DNA from: Rhodococcus sp. IEGM 1381
GTDB lineage: Bacteria > Actinomycetota > Actinomycetes > Mycobacteriales > Mycobacteriaceae
DNA: 64,000 nt
Assembly: GCF_030056795.1 (NCBI RefSeq)
Contig: NZ_JASHKQ010000017.1
Coordinates: forward strand, 1 to 64,000
Reading direction: 5' to 3'
Shown here piece after piece: positions 48,525 through 57,518 of the stretch. The notes beneath the pieces are model-generated. The model had not been told where the DNA came from. It worked only from the letters and a program-made list of their open reading frames with translations, and did not search any database. Every line of letters starts with the position of its first letter. Position 1 is the stretch's first letter. The position numbers and the translations under genes were made by a program.

Positions 48525-49268
48525 TCACCGACGCGGCGTGGTGCGTCGCCGCCCTTCCACCTCCATCGACAGCTGGTATCGATCGCATCGGTACCAGCTC
48601 TCCGTGTGTTCGAGGGGCTCGTCACCGCTGAAGGAGACTCGGTCGAAGTACAGCACCGGCGCACCACGCTTGGTGCCCAGCAGGGTCGCCGTATCACTGT
48701 CGGCCGCGGTCGCTTTGACGGTCTGTTCGGCCCGGTCGATGGTCAAGCCGTAGTGGGTGTGCACGGCCTCGTACACGGACCTGCTCAGATCGTGTTCGAT
48801 CAGACCGGGAAGCAGCGCCGCACGAAACCACCCGTCGTCGACGCTCACCGGCTCCGCGTCGGCCAATCGTAGACGCTTGACGTGGTAGGTCTGCTCCCCG
48901 TCGGCCAGGCCGAGGGCACGAACGGTTGCCGCCGAAGGGTTTTCGAGCCGTGCAAAGAGCACCACGGTCGTAGGTGTCAGGCCCTGCGCGCGCATCTCCT
49001 CCGAGAACGACGCCAGATGCAGACGAGATTGCACGGTCCGGCTGGCCACGAACGTGCCTTTGCCGCGCACGCGCACCAGATGCCCGTCGTTGACGAGTTG
49101 CCCGATCGCTTCCCTGACGGTGATGCGGCTGACGCCGTAGTCCTCCATCAGCTTGCGCTCGCTCGGCATCAAATCGCCCGGCTGGAGCTCCTTGGTGCAG
49201 CGGTGCAACAGAATCGCGCGCAATTGTTCGTGTTTCGGGACCTGACTGTCCCTCAGATGTACAGGCAT
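48525..49268 (-). CDS. GntR-family regulator, HutC/DasR subfamily
   Basis: 247 residues from ATG 49268 (two adjoining GTG codons are possible). The winged helix (PKHEQLRAILLHRC, LMPSERKLMEDYGVSRITVREAIGQLV, VRVRGKGTFVASR) is followed by a UTRA ligand domain ending LEHTESWYRCDRYQLSME. Neighbours point to an aminosugar phosphate as ligand, as for DasR and NagR. It faces the EIIA gene tail to tail (2 bases). Confidence 0.9.
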   Translation of the reverse strand: MPVHLRDSQVPKHEQLRAILLHRCTKELQPGDLMPSERKLMEDYGVSRITVREAIGQLVNDGHLVRVRGKGTFVASRTVQSRLHLASFSEEMRAQGLTPTTVVLFARLENPSAATVRALGLADGEQTYHVKRLRLADAEPVSVDDGWFRAALLPGLIEHDLSRSVYEAVHTHYGLTIDRAEQTVKATAADSDTATLLGTKRGAPVLYFDRVSFSGDEPLEHTESWYRCDRYQLSMEVEGRRRTTPRR

Positions 49269-49314
49269 CACCACTGCGCCGGCCTTTCGGTCAATCGCCC
49301 AACCAGCGGTACGG

Positions 49315-49330
49315 ACTGGTCCGGTCCAAC
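49315..49330. promoter_or_regulatory. candidate DasR-type operator upstream of the GntR gene
   Basis: ACTGGTCCGGTCCAAC lies 47 bases upstream of the gntR ATG. Its 12-base core TGGTCCGGTCCA matches 9 of 12 positions of the known Streptomyces dre core TGGTCTAGACCA. Autoregulation is inferred. Confidence 0.45.
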
Positions 49331-49450
49331 CGAAGACTACGCGACGTCGGCACCACCTCGACAGCATTCCGCTACCCGAGGAACATCGCGGCCGTCGTCC
49401 ACTGGGAAAAGATGCGACAGACCGCGACCCACCGTGCATGATCGACACTC

Positions 49451-50668
49451 GTGACCGCTGCCGATTCCGCCTATGGACCGATTCCACTCTCGACTCCCAT
49501 CAGCGCTGGAATCGTGGCCGCGTTGGTGGGTTTCACGAGTTCGTTCGCCGTCGTGCTGACCGGGCTGCGCGCGGTCGGTGCCAGCCCGGCAGAGGCGGCA
49601 TCAGGATTGTCGGCGTTGTGCGTGACGCAGGCATTGGGCATGATGTGGCTGGCCCGCCGATACCGACAGCCCATCACCTTGGCGTGGTCGACGCCGGGCG
49701 CGGCGCTGCTGGCCGGAACCGGCGTGGTGGCGGGAGGGTGGCCCGCCGCCGTGGGCGCGTTCGTCACGGTCGGCGTTCTGATCGTCCTGACGGGCCTGTG
49801 GCCCAGACTGGGCGCGCTGGTCTCGAGAATTCCGGTGCCTCTTGCGCAGGCAATGTTGGCCGGGGTTCTTCTACCCCTGTGCTCGGCACCGGTGGCTGCA
49901 TTCGCCGACTCCCCCGCGCTGATAGCGCCGGTGGCGGTCGTCTGGCTCGTCGTTCTCCGTTTCAGCACCCGCTGGGCAGTGCCCGCAGCGTTCGTTGCCG
50001 CGGCTGCTGTCATCGCTGCGGACTTGATCGGCAGCGGCACCTCGATCGCAACGTCCGATCTCGTTCCCGGAATCGACTGGACGGTGCCGCACTGGAGCTG
50101 GCAGGCCACGATAGGGATCGCGGTGCCGCTGTACATCGTCACGATGGCGTCGCAGAACATTCCCGGTACCACTGTCATGGCGTCGTTCGGATTCCGAATC
50201 CCGTGGCGCGCGTCGATGACGGTCACCGGAACCGGCACCGTCCTGGGTGCATTCGCCGGCGGTCACACGATCAATCTCGCCGCGATCAGTGCGGCGCTGT
50301 CGGCCAATCCCGGCGCACATCCGGATCCGAAGCGGCGATGGATCGCGGCGTTCTCCGCCGGTTGCTCGTATCTGGTGCTCGCGCTGTTGGCCACGGCTCT
50401 GGCGACGCTGGTGGCCGCAGCACCTGCCGGTGTGGTGGAAACCGTTGCCGGACTTGCCCTGCTGGGTACCCTCGCCGCGTCGTTGTTCGGAGCACTCGAA
50501 CACGCGTCGGACAGGGAAGCGACCGTTCTGACGTTCCTCGTCGCCGCATCGGGCCTGACGTTCGGCGGAATCGGATCGGCGTTCTGGGCATTGGTCGTCG
50601 GACTCGTCGTGCGGGCGATCCTGCGGCGGCGGTCCCCGCTCGCTACCGCGCCCGAGGAGACTGGCTAG
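49451..50668 (+). CDS. BenE-family benzoate/H+ symporter-like transporter
   Basis: 405 residues, about twelve membrane helices. BenE signatures: GLSALCVTQALGMMWLARRYRQPITLAWSTPGAALL split over the second and third helices, PLYIVTMASQNIPGTTVMASFG and GGHTINLAAISAAL. Relatives move benzoate, but no benzoate catabolic gene is nearby, so the substrate is open. GTG 49451 has no clear Shine-Dalgarno. The next gene starts 10 bases after the stop. Confidence 0.85.
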   Translation: MTAADSAYGPIPLSTPISAGIVAALVGFTSSFAVVLTGLRAVGASPAEAASGLSALCVTQALGMMWLARRYRQPITLAWSTPGAALLAGTGVVAGGWPAAVGAFVTVGVLIVLTGLWPRLGALVSRIPVPLAQAMLAGVLLPLCSAPVAAFADSPALIAPVAVVWLVVLRFSTRWAVPAAFVAAAAVIAADLIGSGTSIATSDLVPGIDWTVPHWSWQATIGIAVPLYIVTMASQNIPGTTVMASFGFRIPWRASMTVTGTGTVLGAFAGGHTINLAAISAALSANPGAHPDPKRRWIAAFSAGCSYLVLALLATALATLVAAAPAGVVETVAGLALLGTLAASLFGALEHASDREATVLTFLVAASGLTFGGIGSAFWALVVGLVVRAILRRRSPLATAPEETG

Positions 50669-50678
50669 TGTCTCGTTC

Positions 50679-51152
<474 letters not shown>

Positions 51153-51157
51153 CGGTT

Positions 51158-52183
51158 CTACAGGCCGATGTCCTCGGCGGTGTTCACCGCACGGCTGACG
51201 ATGTCGTCGATGAGAGTCGTGGTGGGCCCGCCCGCGATCGCTCTGTTTCGTGAGTCCGCCTCCATTCGGCGCATGACGCCTTCGGCGATGATCGCGAGCT
51301 TCCACAGCGCCAACACCTGCCAGAATCCGACGTCGGAGACATCGCGCCCCGTGTGCTGAGCGTACGACTCGACGAGCTCGGTCCTGGTGGGGAATCCGGG
51401 CAACGTCGACGCCATGAACGGGCCCGCGACCCCGTCGTCGGCTTGTGGCCAGTAGGCCAGCAGTCCGCCGAGGTCTGCCAGCGGATCCCCGAGTGTGCAC
51501 AGCTCCCAGTCGACGACCGCGGCGACCCGACCGTCGTCGCGGGCGGTGATGACGTTGCTGAGGTGGAAATCTCCGTGCACCAACGCCACTTCGTGCTGCT
51601 GCGGAATGCCCGCTGCGAGTCGGGCTGCGAGAGAATCGATGCCAGGTACGTCCCTGGTGCGGGAGGACTCCCATTGCTTGGTCCATCGGGCGAGTTGACG
51701 AGCGGCGTAGGGCTTGTGGCTTGCCAGGTCAGCCAGACCGGACGACTCGAGATCGACGCGGTGAATGTCGGCGAGCGCTCCGGTCAGACCGAGCCCGACT
51801 CGGCGACGGTGGTCGATGTCGAGTTGCTCGGCCACCCCGACCGAATCGACCACGACACCGTCCACGAAACTCATCAGCACCAGAGGAACGTCGGAGATCG
51901 ACGAATCCTCGGTGAGCGCAATCATTTTCGGAACCGGCACTGCAGTGTTCTGCAACCCCGAGAGAATTCGATGTTCGCGCACCACATCGTGCGCCGAGGC
52001 CAGCAGGTGTCCGAGCGGTGGCCGGCGAAGAACCCAGGCGGACCCTCCCGCGTCACGCACCTCGTACGTGAGATTGGACTGCCCGTTTCCGATTCGACGA
52101 TAGGTCAGCGGGGACGTCGCGCCGATTCCCAATCCTGCGATCCAGGTCGACACCGCATCTTCGTCCAAACCCACTGCGCCCAT
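51158..52183 (-). CDS. phosphotransferase family protein (aminoglycoside-phosphotransferase fold, ACAD10-like)
   Basis: 341 residues. Kinase-like fold: GNGQSNLTYEV near residue 33, catalytic LVHGDFHLSNVI with Asp and Asn, and VVDWELCTLGDPLADLG as the metal site. This is the branch related to the kinase part of ACAD10 and ACAD11, linked with 4-hydroxy-fatty-acid use, rather than antibiotic resistance. ATG 52183 follows GAGGG. Function inferred only from family. Confidence 0.85.
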   Translation of the reverse strand: MGAVGLDEDAVSTWIAGLGIGATSPLTYRRIGNGQSNLTYEVRDAGGSAWVLRRPPLGHLLASAHDVVREHRILSGLQNTAVPVPKMIALTEDSSISDVPLVLMSFVDGVVVDSVGVAEQLDIDHRRRVGLGLTGALADIHRVDLESSGLADLASHKPYAARQLARWTKQWESSRTRDVPGIDSLAARLAAGIPQQHEVALVHGDFHLSNVITARDDGRVAAVVDWELCTLGDPLADLGGLLAYWPQADDGVAGPFMASTLPGFPTRTELVESYAQHTGRDVSDVGFWQVLALWKLAIIAEGVMRRMEADSRNRAIAGGPTTTLIDDIVSRAVNTAEDIGL

Positions 52184-52287
52184 CCAGTGCCCTCATTTCG
52201 CTGCGCGACGAAAGATCGTCGACTGCCGTCATCCAATCGGATGATCGTAGCGAAGCGCAGCCCTTTCGAGGGCCGAGACACCGAGAG

Positions 52288-52614
52288 TCAGCTGGCGCGT
52301 TCGAAGGCCGAGATCAGCGCCGGAGTAGCGATCGCTGCCGCAGGCACCGACGCACCGTGACGCCTGACGGCAATCTCGTCCACTTCACCGACGAGCAAAG
52401 CAACCAGTGCGTCCGGCTCCGCGTTCCAGACCGAGGAAATGTTGTGCACCTCGGCCGGGGCGAAGAGCCCGCTGGTGGCCAACGCATGGACCCACTCGGT
52501 CACGGCGTCAGCGGTAGGCTGGGGCATGACGGACCGATCGAGAGAGTTCGCTTGGAACTCGTTGCAAAAGAACGCGCGGACCATATCGAGCTGTCCCTGA
52601 GACATTGCGGTCAT
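52288..52614 (-). CDS. small protein of unknown function, paralogue of 58167-58478
   Basis: 108 residues from ATG 52614 with AAGGAG six bases upstream. I do not recognise a family. It is probably all-helical, with FFCNEFQAN, EWVHALATSGLFAPAEVHNISSVW and VDEIAVRRH; the rest is Ala-rich. EWV-x-AL-x2-SGLF, VHNIS-x-VW and DE-x-RR-type residues are shared with the protein at 58167-58478. No signal peptide or membrane helix. A CRP/GlxR-type site lies 173 bases upstream. Confidence 0.8.
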   Translation of the reverse strand: MTAMSQGQLDMVRAFFCNEFQANSLDRSVMPQPTADAVTEWVHALATSGLFAPAEVHNISSVWNAEPDALVALLVGEVDEIAVRRHGASVPAAAIATPALISAFERAS

Positions 52615-53186
52615 GTTCTTCTCCTTCGAGTTTTCGGCGTCCGATACGTAGCGATACCCGCCTACAACGGGTACCGAGGACCGTGTTCAGATCGTTATCA
52701 ACTTTCCCGTAACGGCGGAATACGGTTTTCCGATGCGGCTGAAACTACGCCCTTTTGGTCGGTCTCGCCCCGAGTGAGCCGGACTATGTGACTATCGTCA
52801 CACAGGTAGACCCATCCAATCAACGTCTTGCAACGAAGTCATAGTTCGCATTACGAATTACTGTGACCGGGGACAATGGACGGAACTATGCCCAGGTAAA
52901 CGGCCCGATGTGGCACCGAGCGCCAACGTCGACTGCCGAGAAACGGACGCCCGCTTACGGCGAGGCTCGAGCCGATTTCAGGCCTGAATACTGTTACAGG
53001 TGGCGAAAACATTCTTTCCACCCGTATCGAGGCCGTTCTACGTACCTACATCGGGTTCGAGCGAGGCTGTCCTCGACATGAGCCCAACTTCGTGCCGTGG
53101 AGTGGTGCTGTAATCGAATTGTTACCGAGTAACCATCAGGGCGTTCTCGAGTTCCTCACACTCGGCGTTCAGGCTGATCGGGCACT
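52615..53186. other. 572-base intergenic region
   Basis: No convincing gene. Frames such as 52863-53081 have unusual composition and no ribosome-binding site. The region is less GC-rich than its neighbours, separates two divergent genes and contains the CRP-type site at 52787-52802 and a weak TTCG-5-CGAA repeat at 52845-52857. Confidence 0.6.
52787..52802. promoter_or_regulatory. perfect CRP/GlxR-type binding site
   Basis: TGTGACTATCGTCACA matches TGTGA-N6-TCACA with no mismatch; this is the consensus of CRP in mycobacteria and GlxR in corynebacteria. It lies in the divergent region between the small protein (start 52614) and the membrane protein (start 53187), nearer the former. Confidence 0.7.
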
Positions 53187-53909
53187 GTGGCTGTCATGTC
53201 ACCGTCGAGCCTCGAGAGCGGACCGATCCGATCATCCCGTCCAACCGAAAGCACCGCAGCACTCGGCGGTATCTCGGCACGTCCGCGCCGACGAGCAATC
53301 GCCACCCGAGCGGCAGTGTCGGGCTTCTCCGCAAGCGCACTACTGGTGCTCCTGATCTCGACACCGCAGCTGGCATCGCCTGCGTCTGCGGATGCGACAC
53401 CGGTCGCCACACTGGCCACCGCCGCGCTCGATGCGATCGACGTGACCGCGGTGTTGATTGCCGTCGCCGTCCTCGCCGCGGTCGCACTACTACGGAAGCT
53501 GCCGTACGGAATCGGAGTGGTGATCGCCTGCACCATCGGAGCTCTGGTGACCGGCGAGCTCGCTCGCGAATTCGCCGGATCGTCCATCTCGTCCACCGGG
53601 CTTCCCTACGGCCAGCTCGTCGCGACGGCAGGACTGCTCGGTGCCGCATCCATGGTCGCTTCCACAGCGTGGCGATCCGTGGTCCTCGGTCTGGGTACCG
53701 CGGCAACACTTGCGGTGGCAGCGGCGGCCCTGATCACCGCAGCTGCATCGATCGTCGGGATCGCGAGCGCACTTCTGGTCGTCTTCGTGTGGTGGCCTGC
53801 CTGCTCGATCGTCATGCTCTACTCCCCCGATGCCGCTGCCCGCGAAGCGCGCAACCCGTTGGATACCGCAGCGCTGGCCGTCCAACGCAAGGTGGGACGC
53901 TTCCGTTGA
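53187..53909 (+). CDS. integral membrane protein of unknown function
   Basis: 240 residues from GTG 53187; ATG 53196 is a close alternative and neither has a Shine-Dalgarno. A basic Ser/Arg-rich N-terminus (to about residue 40) precedes about six membrane helices, including ALLVLLISTPQLASPASA, AVLIAVAVLAAVALL, VVIACTIGALVTG and AALITAAASIVGIASALLVV. I do not recognise a family. Its 3' end forms one arm of a strong hairpin. Confidence 0.7.
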   Translation: MAVMSPSSLESGPIRSSRPTESTAALGGISARPRRRAIATRAAVSGFSASALLVLLISTPQLASPASADATPVATLATAALDAIDVTAVLIAVAVLAAVALLRKLPYGIGVVIACTIGALVTGELAREFAGSSISSTGLPYGQLVATAGLLGAASMVASTAWRSVVLGLGTAATLAVAAAALITAAASIVGIASALLVVFVWWPACSIVMLYSPDAAAREARNPLDTAALAVQRKVGRFR

Positions 53910-53941
53910 CATCGAGAACTGATGCCGGAAGCGTCCCACCT
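53890..53941. terminator. strong hairpin between converging genes
   Basis: AGGTGGGACGCTTCCG (53890-53905) and its perfect complement (53926-53941) form a 16-base stem with a 20-base loop that contains the membrane protein's stop codon. The facing pntB gene ends 20 bases beyond. There is no T-run. A T-less bidirectional terminator is the likely role. Confidence 0.65.
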
Positions 53942-53961
53942 GGTCGGAGCGGAGGTCGTGG

Positions 53962-55383
53962 CTAGAGAGCCTTGAGCTCCTCGGTCACCTCGGAGACCGA
54001 CTTCTTCGCGTCACCGAACAACATCGACGTGCCCTCGGCGAAGAACAGAGGGTTCTCGATGCCCGCGAATCCCGACGACATCGATCGCTTGAGAACGATG
54101 ACCGACTTCGACTGATCGACGTTCAGAATCGGCATCCCGTGAATCGGGCTCGACGGGTCGTTGCGCGCCGCGGGGTTGGTCACGTCGTTCGCGCCGATGA
54201 CCAACGTGACGTCGGTACGGGAGAACTCGTCGTTGATGTCGTCCATTTCCTTCATCGCGTCGTACGCGACGTCGGCCTCGGCGAGCAACACGTTCATATG
54301 CCCCGGCATACGACCGGCGACGGGGTGAATGGCGTACTTGACCTCGACGCCCTTCGACTCGAGCAGCTTGGCCATGTCTTTGACCGCGTGCTGCGCCTGC
54401 GCAACCGCCAGCCCGTATCCGGGCACGACGATGACCTGGTTGGCGTAGGCCATCTGGATCGCCGCGTCGGCTGCGGACGTTGCTTTGACCGTTCCGCCGC
54501 TTGCACCGGCCGGACCGGCAGCAGCATCGCCGCCGCCGAATCCACCGGCGACGATCGCCGGGATGGAACGGTTCATCGCCTTGGCCATGAGGTTGGTCAG
54601 AATCGTGCCGGACGCACCGACGATCATGCCCGCGACGATCATTGCCGTGTTGTTCAGCGCCAGACCGGCGGCCGCTGCCGACAAGCCCGTCAGAGCGTTG
54701 AGCAGCGAGATGACCACCGGCATGTCCGCGCCGCCGATCGGCAGCACCACTGTGAGCCCGAGAATGCCCGCGAGTACCAGAACCGCGACGATCCACCACT
54801 GGGATACTCCGCCACCCGGAGTGGCGTTGATGCCGATGACCACCGCAGCGGCGACGGCGCCGATGAGCAGCAGGGCATTGAGCGGCTGCTGCAACTTGCC
54901 GATGGTGATGGGCGAGCCCGGCAGAGTTTCCTGCAGCTTGAGGAAGGCGATGAGCGATCCCCAGAACGAGATCGAACCGATGATCGCCGCGAACAGCGAG
55001 CCGATGACGATGTGCACCGTCGGCGATTCACCGTGGTTGAAGCTCGAGAACCCTGACGTGTCGAGGAACTCGGCCCACGCGATCAATGCGACCGTGCCAC
55101 CGCCGACTCCGTTGAACAGCGCCACGAGCTGCGGCATCGCGGTCATCTTCACCCGGCGTGCAGGCGGGATTCCGAGCGCGACGCCGACGACGAGTCCGAC
55201 GATGATCAGGATCCAGTTCTCGGTGTCGCGGATCGAGATCAACGTTGCCACGACGGCGATGAACATGCCGACCGCAGCGATCTGGTTGCCGCGCACAGCG
55301 GTCTTAGGACCGGTCAGCCCCATCAGCCCGTAGATGAACATGCCGAAGGCGACGATGTAGAGAATGTTGACGAGATTGTCCAT
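53962..55383 (-). CDS. pntB: NAD(P) transhydrogenase subunit beta
   Basis: 473 residues. The N-terminal part carries about eight or nine membrane helices of the proton channel. The C-terminal NADP domain (domain III) has VIVVPGYGLAVAQAQH, VKYAIHPVAGRMPGHMNVLLAEA and LVIGANDVTNPAAR. Uses the proton gradient to make NADPH from NADH. ATG 55383 overlaps the previous stop by one base. Confidence 0.96.
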   Translation of the reverse strand: MDNLVNILYIVAFGMFIYGLMGLTGPKTAVRGNQIAAVGMFIAVVATLISIRDTENWILIIVGLVVGVALGIPPARRVKMTAMPQLVALFNGVGGGTVALIAWAEFLDTSGFSSFNHGESPTVHIVIGSLFAAIIGSISFWGSLIAFLKLQETLPGSPITIGKLQQPLNALLLIGAVAAAVVIGINATPGGGVSQWWIVAVLVLAGILGLTVVLPIGGADMPVVISLLNALTGLSAAAAGLALNNTAMIVAGMIVGASGTILTNLMAKAMNRSIPAIVAGGFGGGDAAAGPAGASGGTVKATSAADAAIQMAYANQVIVVPGYGLAVAQAQHAVKDMAKLLESKGVEVKYAIHPVAGRMPGHMNVLLAEADVAYDAMKEMDDINDEFSRTDVTLVIGANDVTNPAARNDPSSPIHGMPILNVDQSKSVIVLKRSMSSGFAGIENPLFFAEGTSMLFGDAKKSVSEVTEELKAL

Positions 55384-55706
55384 CAGGAGTCAGCCCCCTT
55401 CTCGATCTTGGCGGGGACGGGCTTGGACTTGAACATCGACAACATGCGATCGGTGACGACGAACCCACCGATGACGTTGACGGTTCCGAAGACCAACGCG
55501 ACGAACAAGATGACCTGCAAGCCGATCGAGGGGTCCTCGACCTTGCCGAGCACGACGAGGGCGCCGAGCACGACGATGCCGTGGATGGCGTTGGTTCCCG
55601 ACATCAGTGGGGTGTGCAAGGTGTTGGGCACCTTGGAGATCACTGCGAAGCCGACGAACCCGGAGAGCACCAGGATCGCGATGTTCGCGAGCAGCGGGGT
55701 GTACAT
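55383..55706 (-). CDS. pntAb: NAD(P) transhydrogenase subunit alpha, membrane part
   Basis: 107 residues, three membrane helices (ANIAILVLSGFVGFAVISKV, the second around IHGIVVLGALVVLG, the third around VILFVALVFGTVNVIGGFVV). It is the separate alpha-2 chain of the three-gene transhydrogenase type. ATG 55706 overlaps the preceding stop by one base (TGATG). Confidence 0.93.
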   Translation of the reverse strand: MYTPLLANIAILVLSGFVGFAVISKVPNTLHTPLMSGTNAIHGIVVLGALVVLGKVEDPSIGLQVILFVALVFGTVNVIGGFVVTDRMLSMFKSKPVPAKIEKGADS

Positions 55707-56824
55707 CAGTTCTCCTTCTCACGTGTCACGCAGGCACCGGCAAGGACCTCGTCCGAGAAATCGGGGGCGAGTTTGCCGTCGACCAACATGAGTTCGAGCA
55801 ATGCCGAGATGTTCTTCGAGTACAGCTCGCTGGCGTGCTCGGGCATCGAGGCCGGGAGGTTCAACGGGGAGCAGATGGTGACGTCGTGCTTGACGACCGT
55901 CTGGCCGGGCTCCGTGAGTTCACAGTTTCCGCCCGTCTCGCCTGCCAGGTCGACGACGACGCTGCCGGGCTTCATTCCCTCGACGGCCGCGGCCGTGACC
56001 AGCCTCGGCGCAGGGCGGCCGGGCACCAGTGCGGTGGTGATGACCACGTCGAAGCCTTTGATGGCTTCTTCGAGCGCCTTCTGCTGTTGGACACGTTCGT
56101 CTTCGGTCAGCTCACGTGCGTATCCACCCTCACCGGCTGCATCGATTCCCAGATCGAGCCACTGTGCGCCGACGGATCGAACCTGATCTGCCACCTCCGG
56201 CCGCACGTCGTACCCGGTGGGTCGGCCGCCGAGACGTTTGGCGGTAGCCAACGCTTGCAGACCCGCCACCCCGACTCCGAGTACCAGCACGGTCGCGGGC
56301 TTGACGGTGCCTGCGGCAGTGGTCAACATCGGGAAGAATCTGGTCGATTCCGAGGCAGCCAACAGCACGGACTTGTAGCCGGCAACGTTGGCCTGCGAGG
56401 ACAGCGCGTCCATCACCTGGGCGCGCGAGATACGGGGAATCGCTTCCACGGCGAAGGCCTGGACTCCTGCCGCCTTCAATGCGCCGATGCTGTTCTCCGC
56501 GTTGCGCGGTGCGAGAAATCCGATGAGCGTCGAACCCGACGTCAGCTTGGCGATCTCGGACTCGGACGGCGGCGCGACCTTGACCACGACATCCGCCGAC
56601 CATGGATCACCGATCGTCGCTCCAGCGGCAACGTACAGCTCGTCCGGAATCAGAGCGCCGAGTCCGGCACCCGATTCCACGACGATCTCGACGCCCTTGC
56701 CCGTCAGGGAGGCAACGATCTTGGGCACCAGAGCAACACGACGCTCGCCCTCCCCCGATTCCCGAACCACACCGACGACCGTCGTGGATCCCGAACCCTT
56801 CTCAGTGCTCTGCGATGTATCCAA
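55706..56824 (-). CDS. pntAa: NAD(P) transhydrogenase subunit alpha, NAD-binding part
   Basis: 372 residues from TTG 56824, which has AGGAAG eight bases upstream; no better ATG or GTG exists near the conserved start VGVVRESGEGERRVALVP. It has the alanine-dehydrogenase/PNT fold with RFFPMLTTAAGTVKPATVLVLG, NAD motif LGVGVAGLQALATAKRLG and the RPAPRLV loop. Soluble domain I that binds NAD(H) and passes hydride to PntB. Confidence 0.92.
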   Translation of the reverse strand: MDTSQSTEKGSGSTTVVGVVRESGEGERRVALVPKIVASLTGKGVEIVVESGAGLGALIPDELYVAAGATIGDPWSADVVVKVAPPSESEIAKLTSGSTLIGFLAPRNAENSIGALKAAGVQAFAVEAIPRISRAQVMDALSSQANVAGYKSVLLAASESTRFFPMLTTAAGTVKPATVLVLGVGVAGLQALATAKRLGGRPTGYDVRPEVADQVRSVGAQWLDLGIDAAGEGGYARELTEDERVQQQKALEEAIKGFDVVITTALVPGRPAPRLVTAAAVEGMKPGSVVVDLAGETGGNCELTEPGQTVVKHDVTICSPLNLPASMPEHASELYSKNISALLELMLVDGKLAPDFSDEVLAGACVTREKEN

Positions 56825-57022
56825 ATCTCCGTCTTCCTGCGTTGAATGGTGTCCACATGTCGGCCAACGGCCCCGAACTTGCGACGAGTGGACGAACCCA
56901 TGCGACAAGGCACAAGGTCCCTGATAGTAGCCAGAGGAAACAGACCGCGGGTAACTCGGAATACTGTCCGATTCGTTCTGAATCGAGTCCGTTCGGCATT
57001 CCCCGACTACGGGACGCGCATT

Positions 57023-57038
57023 TGTGGTGCACGTCACA
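57023..57038. promoter_or_regulatory. near-consensus CRP/GlxR-type site between pntAa and HIT genes
   Basis: TGTGGTGCACGTCACA matches TGTGA-N6-TCACA with one mismatch. It lies in the divergent 253-base gap, centred about 35 bases before the -10 of the HIT gene and about 200 bases from pntAa. Confidence 0.4.
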
Positions 57039-57077
57039 CAGGCCTATCGCTGATGATCGGACCCTACAGTGACACCC

Positions 57078-57518
57078 GTGGAATCTTGCATCTTCTGTGC
57101 GATCGTCGCCGGCGACGCCCCCGCCCATCGAGTGTTCGAGAACGACCACACCGTCGCCTTTCTCGACATTCGGCCGATCAGTCGCGGACACCTTCTCGTC
57201 GTTCCGCGCGAGCACGCCACCGACCTGAACTCGAGCCATCCGGACGCGGCTGCCGAGGTGTTTCGCGTCGGGCACGCCCTGTCGCGCGCGGTGCGGCACT
57301 CGGACCTGCGCGCCGACGGAGCCAACCTCGTCATCAACGACGGCAAGGCTGCATTTCAGACGGTTTTTCACCTCCATCTCCACGTGGTGCCGCGGTGGCA
57401 CCGTGATCGGCTGCGGTTCGCGGCCGGATTCGTGACGCGTCGCCTGCGCGAGCCCGATCGTGTCGCGGACGCCGTCCGCGTCGGGCTGACTCGGCTGAAC
57501 GGAGAACCGACGGCGTGA
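57078..57518 (+). CDS. HIT-family protein (nucleotide hydrolase/transferase)
   Basis: 146 residues from GTG 57078, beginning MESCIFCAIVAG. CIFC and the histidine triad HLHLHVVPR place it in the HIT family; FLDIRPISRGHLLVVPREH is the usual core. An in-frame GTG at 57069 overlaps a TACAGT box (57065-57070) that ends seven bases before GTG 57078, so the later start and a leaderless transcript are favoured. Its stop overlaps the next start as GTGA. Confidence 0.88.
   Translation: MESCIFCAIVAGDAPAHRVFENDHTVAFLDIRPISRGHLLVVPREHATDLNSSHPDAAAEVFRVGHALSRAVRHSDLRADGANLVINDGKAAFQTVFHLHLHVVPRWHRDRLRFAAGFVTRRLREPDRVADAVRVGLTRLNGEPTA

Noticed and set aside
51158-52183. Aminoglycoside resistance kinase
   Set aside because: The sequence belongs to the ACAD10-like branch of the fold (VVDWELCTLGDPLADLG) and lies in a chromosomal metabolic context.
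52863-53081. Possible 72-residue plus-strand gene in the 52615-53186 gap
   Set aside because: Odd composition, no Shine-Dalgarno, no similarity to any family I know.
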